Below, one piece after another: positions 44,367-51,971 of a stretch of 64,000 nucleotides of DNA. A program made the translations under genes and the position numbers. Every line of letters begins with the position of its first letter. The stretch's first letter is position 1. The stretch comes from Microbispora rosea (GTDB lineage: Bacteria > Actinomycetota > Actinomycetes > Streptosporangiales > Streptosporangiaceae). Under the pieces are notes generated by a model. It did no database searches and was not told the DNA's origin. It saw nothing but the letters and a program-made list of their open reading frames with translations. The stretch spans positions 1 through 64,000 of the forward strand of contig NZ_FTNI01000033.1 of NCBI RefSeq assembly GCF_900156315.1, read 5' to 3'.

Positions 44367-45196
44367 CGGCCGCCCTCTCGCGCCGTACGCCAGAAGCCGC
44401 CGATCGTCGCGCCCGGCCGGCCCCGGTGCGGAGCGGGAGCGGCGGCGCCGGCGGTGTCGGGCAGCCAGTCGCGGGGCCCGGCGACCCGCGCGAGCAGGTG
44501 CTCGGTGTAGGCCCGCCGTACGGCGTGCGCGTCCGCGAAGCCCGGCTCGTCTTCCAGCCACTCGTCCGGCACCAGCGCGGTCACCTCGTCGAGCAGCGGC
44601 CGGGTGACGAGCGCGGCCAGCTCGTCGTCGGCCTGCCGCAGTTTCGTCGCGAACGGCGCGAGCACGTGGTCGCGGCCGTCGAACCGGCGGCGCGGGTCGG
44701 CCGTCGGCCAGTTGTGGTGGAACCACAGGGCGGCGCCGTGGTCGATCAGCCACACCCCGCCGTGCCAGACGAGCAGGTTCGGGTTGCGCCAGCTCCGGTC
44801 CACGTTGTGGACGAACGCGTCGAACCACAGCACCCGGGAGGCGAACTCGGCGTCGGGCTCCCAGGCGAGCGGGTCGAAACCGAGCGCTCCGGGCAGGAAG
44901 TCGATCGCGAGGTTGTGCCCGGCGCTCGCCGTGAGCAGGTCCTGGATCTCCTCGTCGGGCTCGCGGACGCCGAGCTGCGGGTCGAGGTCGATGACCTTGA
45001 GCTCGGGAGTGGCGAAGCCGAGCCGCCTGGCGAGTTCTGCGCAGACGATCTCGGCCACGAGCACCCGCCGGCCCTGTCCCGCACCGCGGAACTTCACGAC
45101 GTACGTGCCGAGGTCGTCGGCTTCGACGACTCCGGGCAGCGACCCGCCCTCGCGCAGGGGCGCGACATACCGGGTCGCCGTGATCTGTTCGAGCAC
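44363..45196 (-). CDS. HipA-like protein kinase (277 aa)
   Basis: The compact HipA-like domain shows the ATP-binding lysine K35 in YVVKFRG, catalytic loop FVHNVDRSWRNPNLLV with D133 and N138/N140, and the metal-binding aspartate D152 in WLIDHGAALW. It lacks the N-terminal HipA-type subdomain, at 277 residues versus ~440 for E. coli HipA. HipA kinases phosphorylate glutamyl-tRNA synthetase or other proteins and can arrest growth. Here no HipB-like DNA-binding antitoxin is adjacent; DUF3037 is the coupled partner. The substrate is unknown. Confidence 0.85.
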   Translation of the reverse strand: MLEQITATRYVAPLREGGSLPGVVEADDLGTYVVKFRGAGQGRRVLVAEIVCAELARRLGFATPELKVIDLDPQLGVREPDEEIQDLLTASAGHNLAIDFLPGALGFDPLAWEPDAEFASRVLWFDAFVHNVDRSWRNPNLLVWHGGVWLIDHGAALWFHHNWPTADPRRRFDGRDHVLAPFATKLRQADDELAALVTRPLLDEVTALVPDEWLEDEPGFADAHAVRRAYTEHLLARVAGPRDWLPDTAGAAAPAPHRGRPGATIGGFWRTAREGGR

Positions 45197-45217
45197 GGAA
45201 GGAAGGCTACCGGCAGG

Positions 45218-45251
45218 GCCGGCGGGCGCTCCCCTCCCCGCGCCCGCCGGC
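45218..45251 (-). terminator. Terminator after the metallo-beta-lactamase-fold gene
   Basis: GCCGGCGGGCGC (45218-45229) and GCGCCCGCCGGC (45240-45251) are perfect 12-bp arms around a C/T-rich 10-base loop. It lies between the end of that gene and the start of the HipA-like gene, so the two are likely separate transcripts. Confidence 0.65.
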
Positions 45252-45263
45252 CACCCGGCCGGC

Positions 45264-46586
45264 TCAGTTGGCCTTGCTCGGCAGCCACCACATCCGGCCC
45301 TCCGCGACGTCGTGGTAGACGTCGAGCAGGTCCATTCCGGTGATCTTGCTGCGCGATTCGGCGGCGGCCCAGGCGTACACGCCGCGTGCGATCGAGCCGC
45401 GCTCCTGCTGGACCCGCATCGCGTAGACGAGGGCCCTGATCTCGTGCACCCTCCGGTTCTCCGGCTCGGCCTGCGCGGCGAGCTCCGCGAGCTGGCAGGC
45501 CAGACGCAGGTCGCCGTCGGCCGCGGCGGCGACGGCCCGGCCCGCGACCGACGCCGCCCCCGCCGACAGCTCGGCGACCGCGCGGGCGAACACGGCGGCC
45601 GGTGCGGGCTTGAGGTTGGCGGGGTTGCCGTCGTGCCAGCCGCCGTGCAGCCGCCAGATGTTGCGCACGATGAACTCGGGCTCGTCGTGGCGCTCGCGCA
45701 GGTAGGGCCGTCCGGCGAGCGCGGGCGGCGGCTTGACCGAGTGCAGGACCTCGTCCAGGCGCGCGCCGGCGTTCATCAGGTCGAGGGTCTGCTCGACCAG
45801 GCTGTCGAGATAGTCGGCCGTGTCGTTGAGCGCCCGGCGCACCCGGGCCGGCCCGCGGATCGGCAGCCCACGCCCGGGGAGCAGCAGGTCGGCGTCGAGC
45901 GCGGCCATGGCCCTCAGCGCCACCGACCAGTCGTCCGGATAGCGCTGGATCCGCTGTGGGTGGCCCGCCCCGGGGACCGTCCACGCGAACAGGTCGCCGG
46001 TCAGCAGCACGCCCCGCTCGGGCAGGAACGCCCAGGTGGCGTCGTCGGTGTCACCGCAGGCATGGTTGAGCTGGAAGGTGACGTCTCCCAGCGACAGGGA
46101 CAGCCGCTCGCGGTAGGTCAGGTCGGGGAGTCGCTGCGGTGGCGGCCAGACCAGCCGGGGGAGGCCCTGCTCACGCAGGTCGACGATCGCGTTGTATCCG
46201 GCCGTCCTGCCCTGCTGGGTGAGCCTGCGGGCCAGCCCCTCCTGCGCCACCACCAGCGGGCGGGGGCCCGGCTCCGCGTCGAACTCCTCCATCCCCGCCA
46301 GCCGGTCGGCCCGGCTGCGGGAGAAGATCGCGTATTTGAGCGGCTCCGACGACCACTTCCTGATCGCGCGGTACGACTGCTCGGCCTCACGGGCGTCGCC
46401 CGTGTCGAAGAGACCCAGTCCGTCCTCGCCACGGACCACGTACACGTTGCCGCACGCCGGCCACATCGCCACGCCGTAGGCGATCTCCTGCACTCCGTCG
46501 CGGCGCAGCTCCGCGTAGGGCACGTCCTCGGGGCGCACCGAACCACGCCAGACCTCGTCGGCGTACGAAAGGATCGGCGATTCCAT
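45264..46586 (-). CDS. Metallo-beta-lactamase-fold protein with substituted metal ligands (440 aa)
   Basis: The overall shape follows the alkyl-sulfatase-like branch of the MBL superfamily: NVYVVRGEDGLGLFDTGD, then a metal motif, then DTDDATWAFLPERGVLLTGDLF, then a helical C-terminal dimerisation region (LHGGWHDGNPANLKPAPA). The family motif HxHxDH reads SRSRADR here, with R90, R92 and R95 in place of the three histidines and only D94 kept. The codons are CGC or CGG, so it is not a frame problem. Zinc hydrolysis is unlikely. ATG 46586 starts the family region; a frame to 46892 crosses a microsatellite and is rejected. Confidence 0.85.
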   Translation of the reverse strand: MESPILSYADEVWRGSVRPEDVPYAELRRDGVQEIAYGVAMWPACGNVYVVRGEDGLGLFDTGDAREAEQSYRAIRKWSSEPLKYAIFSRSRADRLAGMEEFDAEPGPRPLVVAQEGLARRLTQQGRTAGYNAIVDLREQGLPRLVWPPPQRLPDLTYRERLSLSLGDVTFQLNHACGDTDDATWAFLPERGVLLTGDLFAWTVPGAGHPQRIQRYPDDWSVALRAMAALDADLLLPGRGLPIRGPARVRRALNDTADYLDSLVEQTLDLMNAGARLDEVLHSVKPPPALAGRPYLRERHDEPEFIVRNIWRLHGGWHDGNPANLKPAPAAVFARAVAELSAGAASVAGRAVAAAADGDLRLACQLAELAAQAEPENRRVHEIRALVYAMRVQQERGSIARGVYAWAAAESRSKITGMDLLDVYHDVAEGRMWWLPSKAN

Positions 46587-46899
46587 GGTCAGAGCCTGAT
46601 CCTCGGGGCGGACGGTGCACAGTAGGGAGATCCCTAATGTCCATGCCGCACCCGCGCCCCCCGCACCGCCCCGTGCCGACCAGCGCCGACCTGTGCCGAC
46701 CTGCCGACCGTGCCGACTTGTGCTGACCAGCGCCGGTGTCGACCGTGGTGCCGGTGCCGGTGCCGGTGCCGGTGCCGGTGCCGGTGCCGGTGCCGGTGTC
46801 GACCGTGGTGCCGGTGCCGGTGCCGACGTGGCGGTCCGGCCCGGGAGCCGAGCCATCGGCACCGGTGTCCCGAGGGCCGGTGCCAAAGACATGTGGCGT
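46587..46899. other. Intergenic region with GGTGCC microsatellite
   Basis: No gene is supported. The region is dominated by the hexanucleotide array at 46739-46830. Long frames across it encode only Ala/Pro, Arg/His or Gly/Ala repeats and are artefacts of the repeat. Confidence 0.55.
46739..46830. repeat. Hexanucleotide (GTGCCG)n microsatellite
   Basis: Eight near-perfect GTGCCG units lie at 46747-46795, and three more at 46807-46824. Each block is preceded by TCGACCGTGGTGCC, 60 bp apart, so a 60-bp duplication of the array edge is visible. It sits upstream of the MBL-fold gene. Confidence 0.9.
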
Positions 46900-49758
46900 T
46901 CAATACGGCGGCACGTCGAGGTCGGTGTCGAAGGATATCGCTACGGCTGCGCCGTCCGCCGCGCCGTTGGTCGTGCCGTCACGTCCGCCGTTGTGGGGCG
47001 GAGGAGGGCTTGGTGGAGCCATGATCGTGTCCGGTGCTCCGGCGGGGTCGGCGGGCGGGCGTCCGGGCGGGGCGCCGGGCCAGTTGCGGGGCTGGGGTTC
47101 GGGGGCGGGTTGGATGATCTTCGGGAGCGGGCTGGGGTAGGTGTGTCCGAGCGGGCTGGTCCATACGATCAGCTGGGGGCCGGCCGAGGTGACCCGCCAG
47201 CCGCCGATGTGCCTGGCGCGGTGGTCGTGGCGGCAGGCCAGGTGCAGGTTGTCGGCGGTGGTGGCGCCGTTGTCGGCCCAGGGGTGGATGTGGTCCTGGT
47301 CGGTCCGGGTGGCGGGCATGCGGCAGCCCGGCCAGGAGCAGACCCGGCCGCGAATCTGGACATAGCGGCGTAAGGCCGCACCGGCATGCCGCCGACCGGC
47401 GGACTCATCGGACTCGATGGACTCGGACTCGGTGAACTCGCCGGACTCGCCGGACTCGGCAGGCTGTGCGGACTCACCGGGCTGAGTGGGCTGGGCGGAT
47501 TGGGTGGACTGAGTGGGCTGGGCTGCGTCGGGTGGATGAGTGCGGGGGCGGCCGTTTTGCGATTGTCGGGTCTCGGCGTGCTGGGCGTTGCGGGTCAGGT
47601 CGGCGATCAGGGGGGCCCAGACGCCGGTGGCGGTGGGGGTGGCGGCCAGTTCGCGGAGTCGTGTGAGGGTGATTTGGAGCTCGACGATGCCGCCGCGTCG
47701 TGTATCGCGTGCGGGTCGTTGTGCGGGCGGGCAGGGGCGCCGCCCGGTGATGCCGGTCAGCAGCAGATGCCCGTTGTCGGCACAGACGGCATAGCGCCAT
47801 TGCCCGGTGAGCATGGAGGCGACGATCCGGCGGGCCTGAGCGGCGTGGACCATGCCCCAGCCGGGCAGATGGGCCGGGTGCTCATCGAGGCCGAGCAGGG
47901 TGGTCAGCTCCACCCGTATCTCCCGCACCGACCACGCCCGCACCAACCACGCCTGCACCGGCCACGCGTCTGCTGCAAGCGGTGACACCGGGCTGGACTG
48001 GGCACTGTCGTCACCTTCTCCGCCACCGGCACGGCTGTCAGCGAGTGCGGTCTCGCCGTCGTCGGCGGCCACGTCAACGGCCATGTCAACGGCCTCGTCG
48101 GCAGCCCGGTCAGCGGCTTTGCCGCCAGTCTTGTCGGCGATGTCGCGGCCACGGTCATCGGCGTGGCCGCCAACGCCCTCCCGCCTGGGAGGATCGTTTC
48201 CGACATCAGCGGGGGCGCTCTCGTCGTGGTCACGGGTCTCGTCGTGGTCACGGGTCTCGCCGTCGCTCGTGTTATCGGCCCTGCCTGCACGGCCGCCAAC
48301 GGCGACACCGGCGTGATCGTCGGCGTGGTCGCCGGCAAGAGCGGTGTGGTCGCCCGTGTGGCTGTCGGGGCGAGCCTGTGGGAGATCTCCATCGCGCGCC
48401 TGCCCGTGGATTCCGATGCTGGTCGAGCCTCCGGTCCCGCTGTGGGCTTCAGGACGTGTCCCACTCTGGGTTCCAGAGCAGCTCCTCGCGCCGCAGGGCG
48501 TGGCGGCGGGCTCCGTGGCGGCGTCGGCGGCCGTGCCGGCCTCCGTGTCATCAGACGCGGCGGTGGGCTCGGCGGTGGTGTCGGTGGCGTTGGTGGTGCC
48601 GTCTGCAGGCCGGAGGTCGGGGGTGTCGGCTGGGGCATCGGAGGGGGTGGCGTCCAGGAAGGGGTGGGTGCGGACGTGGGTGACGATCTCGGCGTCGGAC
48701 AGGCCCTCGAAGCTGCCGTCCAGGCTGCCGAGGAAGAGGTCGGCCCGGATGTGGTCGACGGGACGGTGGTCTCCCGCGCGTTTGCAGGCGCGAGCCAGCT
48801 CGTCGATACGCTCGCACCCGGCCACCGCCCGATCAAGCGGCAGATCCAGCCCCGAAACCGTCGCGGTGCCGTCGTCGGTGCGCATGCCGACCACGCGCCG
48901 TCTGCGCACCGCCTCCCGGTAGCGCTTCTCCGCCCAATCAGGGTCGATGGCCAGCACCAGACGCTGGATGTGCTCGATCAGCTGCCCCACCGTCCAGGCC
49001 GGAGCACGACCGATCAGGTGCTGGCAGACCCAGCCGGCCTGGGCATCGGTCAAACCACCCGTCCAGCGGATGAAGGCCGCCGCCCGCGGCTCGTCCAGCT
49101 CCCCCGCCAGCATGGCCTCACCCAGAACAGGAAGGCGGCGGTGCAGGTTCCACGCCAGGTCGAACGCCGAGTCCGCCCGGCGGCGCGACCACACCAGCGC
49201 CGCCCGCGCCTCATCGGGAGCGAACTCATCGGGCACTTCCAGACGGACCACGCGGTCGCCGGTGAACTGCTCACGCAGCCCGACCTCCAACAGCGCGTAC
49301 AGGAAACGCGCCCGCTCATGGCAGGACTGGCGGTAGGCGGCCTTGAGCACCTCGACGGTGTCGAACCCCGACACCCGCCCCACATCGATACCGTCCAGCA
49401 CCCGGGCGAGCTCGGCCCCCGGCGGCATCGCCGCCAGCCCTGCAGGAATCGCCAGCGGCGCCCCGCCCCCCCGACACGAAGACGACCCCGCGGCACCAGA
49501 CGTCGAACCCGGCCCCCACCCAGACGCCGACATAGACGCCGACACAGGCGTGGATATAGACGCGGACACAGGCGCGGACGCAGACGCCGAGATGGGCGTG
49601 GACACGGTGCGGGACCCCCGGGAGCGGAGACGAAGGCGACTGAACGGCTCCCGGCCGCCCGGACCGGGACTTCCTTCACGCAGACTCGGCTCAACACACG
49701 GCGTACGGCCACTGAGGGCCCGCCCACTAGGCTCACCTGTAACGGCTGCCCTCACCAT
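46900..49758 (-). CDS. DUF222/13E12-type HNH endonuclease-like protein, greatly extended (952 aa)
   Basis: The DUF222 region starts near residue 110 (PPGAELARVLDGIDVGRVSGF, with WNLHRRLPVLGEAMLAGELD). The C-terminal HNH domain near 795-850 has CSWPGCRMPATRTDQDHIHP and NLHLACRHDHRARH, the Cys pair and His residues of a ββα-metal nuclease. The protein is roughly twice the family length. Residues ~362-590 are a low-complexity insert rich in Asp, Thr, Ala and Gly with repeats such as TRDHDETRDHDES, and the N-terminus has STPVSASMSAS repeats. Function is not established for this common actinobacterial family; some copies look mobile. Confidence 0.82.
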   Translation of the reverse strand: MVRAAVTGEPSGRALSGRTPCVEPSLREGSPGPGGREPFSRLRLRSRGSRTVSTPISASASAPVSASISTPVSASMSASGWGPGSTSGAAGSSSCRGGGAPLAIPAGLAAMPPGAELARVLDGIDVGRVSGFDTVEVLKAAYRQSCHERARFLYALLEVGLREQFTGDRVVRLEVPDEFAPDEARAALVWSRRRADSAFDLAWNLHRRLPVLGEAMLAGELDEPRAAAFIRWTGGLTDAQAGWVCQHLIGRAPAWTVGQLIEHIQRLVLAIDPDWAEKRYREAVRRRRVVGMRTDDGTATVSGLDLPLDRAVAGCERIDELARACKRAGDHRPVDHIRADLFLGSLDGSFEGLSDAEIVTHVRTHPFLDATPSDAPADTPDLRPADGTTNATDTTAEPTAASDDTEAGTAADAATEPAATPCGARSCSGTQSGTRPEAHSGTGGSTSIGIHGQARDGDLPQARPDSHTGDHTALAGDHADDHAGVAVGGRAGRADNTSDGETRDHDETRDHDESAPADVGNDPPRREGVGGHADDRGRDIADKTGGKAADRAADEAVDMAVDVAADDGETALADSRAGGGEGDDSAQSSPVSPLAADAWPVQAWLVRAWSVREIRVELTTLLGLDEHPAHLPGWGMVHAAQARRIVASMLTGQWRYAVCADNGHLLLTGITGRRPCPPAQRPARDTRRGGIVELQITLTRLRELAATPTATGVWAPLIADLTRNAQHAETRQSQNGRPRTHPPDAAQPTQSTQSAQPTQPGESAQPAESGESGEFTESESIESDESAGRRHAGAALRRYVQIRGRVCSWPGCRMPATRTDQDHIHPWADNGATTADNLHLACRHDHRARHIGGWRVTSAGPQLIVWTSPLGHTYPSPLPKIIQPAPEPQPRNWPGAPPGRPPADPAGAPDTIMAPPSPPPPHNGGRDGTTNGAADGAAVAISFDTDLDVPPY
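48224..48260. repeat. 18-bp tandem repeat in the DUF222/HNH gene
   Basis: TCGTGGTCACGGGTCTCG is repeated in tandem and encodes ETRDHD units on the minus strand within the low-complexity insert. The period is in frame. Confidence 0.75.
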
Positions 49759-49899
49759 ATCTCGAACAGGCTATCGACTCCAACCCTCTACCAGCACAAA
49801 CGTGGAGTCACAGCCACTCGCGAGGGATCGCACCGGCCGCGAATGGAGGGCGTTCTCAGAGGCAGCGTGCGGCAGGCCGACACTGGCCTCGGAGTCGGC

Positions 49900-50045
49900 G
49901 CTGACGCAGGCGTGGACCTCAACGCTGACGTGGGCGTGGGTGTGGACTTCAACGCTGACGTGAGCGTGGGCGCGGGTGCGGACCTCAACACTGGCGCGGG
50001 CACGGGCGCGGACCTCAACGCTGACGTGACCGTGGGCGCGGGCGT
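49900..50045. repeat. 30/36-bp degenerate tandem repeats
   Basis: Units starting GAC(C/T)TCAACGCTGACGTG recur at about 49916, 49946, 49982 and 50012, with lengths of 30 or 36 bp (multiples of 6). Related GACGCCGACA repeats lie inside the 5' end of the DUF222 gene (49525-49605), so the expansion has spread across the gene start. Confidence 0.75.
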
Positions 50046-50113
50046 TGCCGACCGGCCAGCTCACACAACGGCACGCACGGAGAAGCACGCCCAGAGAAGC
50101 ATGCCGGAGAAGA

Positions 50114-50155
50114 GGGAGCCCGTCCCGGGTCGCGTGTGACCCGGGACGGGCTCCC
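50114..50155 (-). terminator. Intrinsic terminator after ycnI
   Basis: GGGAGCCCGTCCCGGGTC (50114-50131) and GACCCGGGACGGGCTCCC (50138-50155) are perfect 18-bp arms around a 6-base loop. It lies 11 bases past the ycnI stop, with TCTTCTC following on the minus strand. It is the strongest hairpin in the window. Confidence 0.9.
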
Positions 50156-50166
50156 GGTAGGGCGAC

Positions 50167-50901
50167 TCAGCCGCGCGAACGGCGCAGGGCGGTGACGCCC
50201 GCCCCGGCTCCGACCAGTCCGGCGACGAGGCCGAGGCCGCCGAGCACCAGGGCCGGGGTGCTGTTCCCGCCCTCGCGATCGTCGTCGTCACTCGCCGCAG
50301 CCGCCACGGTGGGGGCGGCGGCCGGCGAGGCCGGGGCCGCGCCGTGCTCGTCGTCCTCCCCTTCCTCGGCGGCGACCAGCTTGAGCGTCGGCGCGGGGTG
50401 TTCGGGCTCGGACCCGTCGGTCGTCGCCGCGTCCTCCCACTTGACGACCTCACCGTTGGAGTAGGTCTGAGCGGTGGGGAACGCCAGCGCGTCCACGTTC
50501 TTCGGCAGCGGGCCGACCGACACCTCGAACTCCTGGAACTGGCCGGACTCGACCTTCCCGCCGGACCAGGTGATCTTCAGCACCGACTCGGTGATCGTGT
50601 CGCCGGCGTCCGAGACGACGGGCTTGGGCAGCTTGCCGCGGGTGAGCTTGACGTCCCAGCCGGGCACCGGGCGGACCGAGACGAACGGCAGCGGGTGGTC
50701 GGTGGGGAAATCGACCTCCACCTTGGTGGTCGAGGCGTTGTCGCGCTCGTTGGGCACCCGGAAGGCGATCTTCGTCCAGGAGCCCTGCACGGCGGTGCCG
50801 GGGTTGACGGTGATGTGGGCGAGGGCGGGCACGGCCAGACCGACGGTGAGCGCGAGGGCACCGGCGGTGACGGCGGCCGCACGACGGACGTACGAGGTCA
50901 T
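50167..50901 (-). CDS. ycnI: YcnI-family (DUF1775) copper-associated protein (244 aa)
   Basis: A signal peptide cut after ALA leaves a mature N-terminal histidine (H29, HITVNPGTAVQGSW), the Cu(II)-binding residue known for the YcnI/DUF1775 family. The DUF1775 domain spans about 29-170. A Glu/Asp/Ala-rich linker, a transmembrane helix (about 215-236) and a basic tail RRSRG follow. ATG 50901 is preceded by GGAG. It is probably a membrane-anchored extracellular copper carrier. The next gene upstream is a membrane protein, and a CopD-CtaG fusion lies 3.6 kb away. Confidence 0.92.
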   Translation of the reverse strand: MTSYVRRAAAVTAGALALTVGLAVPALAHITVNPGTAVQGSWTKIAFRVPNERDNASTTKVEVDFPTDHPLPFVSVRPVPGWDVKLTRGKLPKPVVSDAGDTITESVLKITWSGGKVESGQFQEFEVSVGPLPKNVDALAFPTAQTYSNGEVVKWEDAATTDGSEPEHPAPTLKLVAAEEGEDDEHGAAPASPAAAPTVAAAASDDDDREGGNSTPALVLGGLGLVAGLVGAGAGVTALRRSRG

Positions 50902-51003
50902 GGGGGTTCTCCAGTCGTCTGCGAGATTACGGAGGCGCGCGAGCATGGCCCTCGGGGGACAAGAGGGTCCCGTGGGGAGGTACGCGCCGCTCGCGCGTGA
51001 GGC

Positions 51004-51594
51004 TCAGAAGACGGGGAGAAGCGGTGGCCCGCGGCGGACGACCGCATGCCGCAGCACGCCCGCGGTGCGGGGTGCGCGCCCGGAACCCGGTGCCGTGGGC
51101 CGGTGGGGACGTCCGGTGCCCGCGAGATCGGCCCCCCACAGCGCCAGCAGCGCACGGGCCAGCACGGCCACCGTCCGCAGGCAGCGGACCGCCCCGGCGC
51201 CGATCGCGCGCAGCACGGACCACAGGGCCTCCTCGCCGCGCGACAGCCACAATCCGGTGAGCAGCGCCGCGGTGAGGTGGGCGGTGAGCATGCCGGTCTG
51301 CGCGGTCAGGCCGCCGTGCCAGGTGGGGTGCGACGCCGCGCCGGGCCCCGTCATGTCGAGGAGACAGTGCAGGAACACCTGGGCGCCGACCAGCAGACCG
51401 ATGATCGCCTGGGGTGACCGTTCCCGGCCCGCCGCGACGGCCGCGCCGGCCGTCACCGTGAGCACCCCCGTGAGGAGCGCGGCGGGCGCCGGCCCGCCTC
51501 CTCCGGCGAACCGGTGCGCGCCGACGGCGAGGAGCACGCAGACGGCGGAGAAGGCGGCCGACCGCGCGAGCCTGAAGGAGAGCGTGGCGCGCAT
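51004..51594 (-). CDS. Integral membrane protein, YcnI-associated (196 aa)
   Basis: Four hydrophobic segments are visible (about 10-28, 36-54, 64-82, 103-120). HLTAALLTGLWLSRGEEALW and RAIGAGAVRCLRTVAVLARA follow, and the C-terminus is basic. Small membrane proteins of this type commonly follow or precede ycnI in actinobacterial copper clusters, as I recall. A role in copper handling is inferred from location only. The gene is 102 bp upstream of ycnI on the same strand, so they may be cotranscribed. Confidence 0.75.
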   Translation of the reverse strand: MRATLSFRLARSAAFSAVCVLLAVGAHRFAGGGGPAPAALLTGVLTVTAGAAVAAGRERSPQAIIGLLVGAQVFLHCLLDMTGPGAASHPTWHGGLTAQTGMLTAHLTAALLTGLWLSRGEEALWSVLRAIGAGAVRCLRTVAVLARALLALWGADLAGTGRPHRPTAPGSGRAPRTAGVLRHAVVRRGPPLLPVF

Positions 51595-51971
51595 GACGCC
51601 GGGATTGTCTCACACCCCGGCGATCTCGGCGGTCCGCCGCCGATCGCGCCACCGACCACGGCGGCGGACCACCGCGGCGCACCACTGCGGCAGGCCACTG
51701 CGGCAGGCCACCCAGCAGGCCACGGCGTCGGGACCACGGCGGTGGACCACTGCGGCAGGCCACCCCGGCGGGCCGGGGCGGCGGACCACCCCAGCGGGCC
51801 ACGGCGGCGTCGGCGGGGGAAGGAGCCGCGCTTCGCCGTGGCCCGCCGCTGCCGCGCACGGCCTTCGCCGGCACGGATCGTGCCGTCCCGCGCGAAGGAC
51901 ATGCGCGGAGAAGGGTCAGCGGAGAGGGTTCAGCAGGGCGGGGTCAACGGAGCGGATTCAGCGGAGCGGGT
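51595..51971. repeat. Intergenic degenerate tandem repeats
   Basis: No gene is supported. About 51655-51800 holds degenerate 13-15-bp units of the CCACTGCGGCAGG type. 51903-51975 holds a second family related to GCGGAGCGGGTTCAG (13-16 bp) that runs into the stop codon of the GH27 gene. Confidence 0.75.

Larger units (their letters stand above)
49759..50166. other. Repeat-rich region between DUF222 and ycnI genes
   Basis: No gene is supported in these ~400 bases. The + strand frame reads as glycine/aspartate repeats and the - strand frame as Val/His/Arg repeats. The region ends with the ycnI terminator. Confidence 0.5.

Noticed and set aside
46587..46892. Extended start of the MBL-fold protein
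   Set aside because: The extra N-terminus is a translation of the microsatellite and has no family match; ATG 46586 begins the conserved region.
46634..46903. Frames encoding His/Arg or Ala/Pro repeats over the microsatellite
   Set aside because: Composition is produced by GTGCCG repeats; no ribosome site or conserved product.
48163..50139. 658-codon + strand frame with Gly/Asp repeats over the DUF222 gene
   Set aside because: Antisense to the DUF222/HNH gene, which has recognisable domains; the repeated motifs come from DNA repeats.
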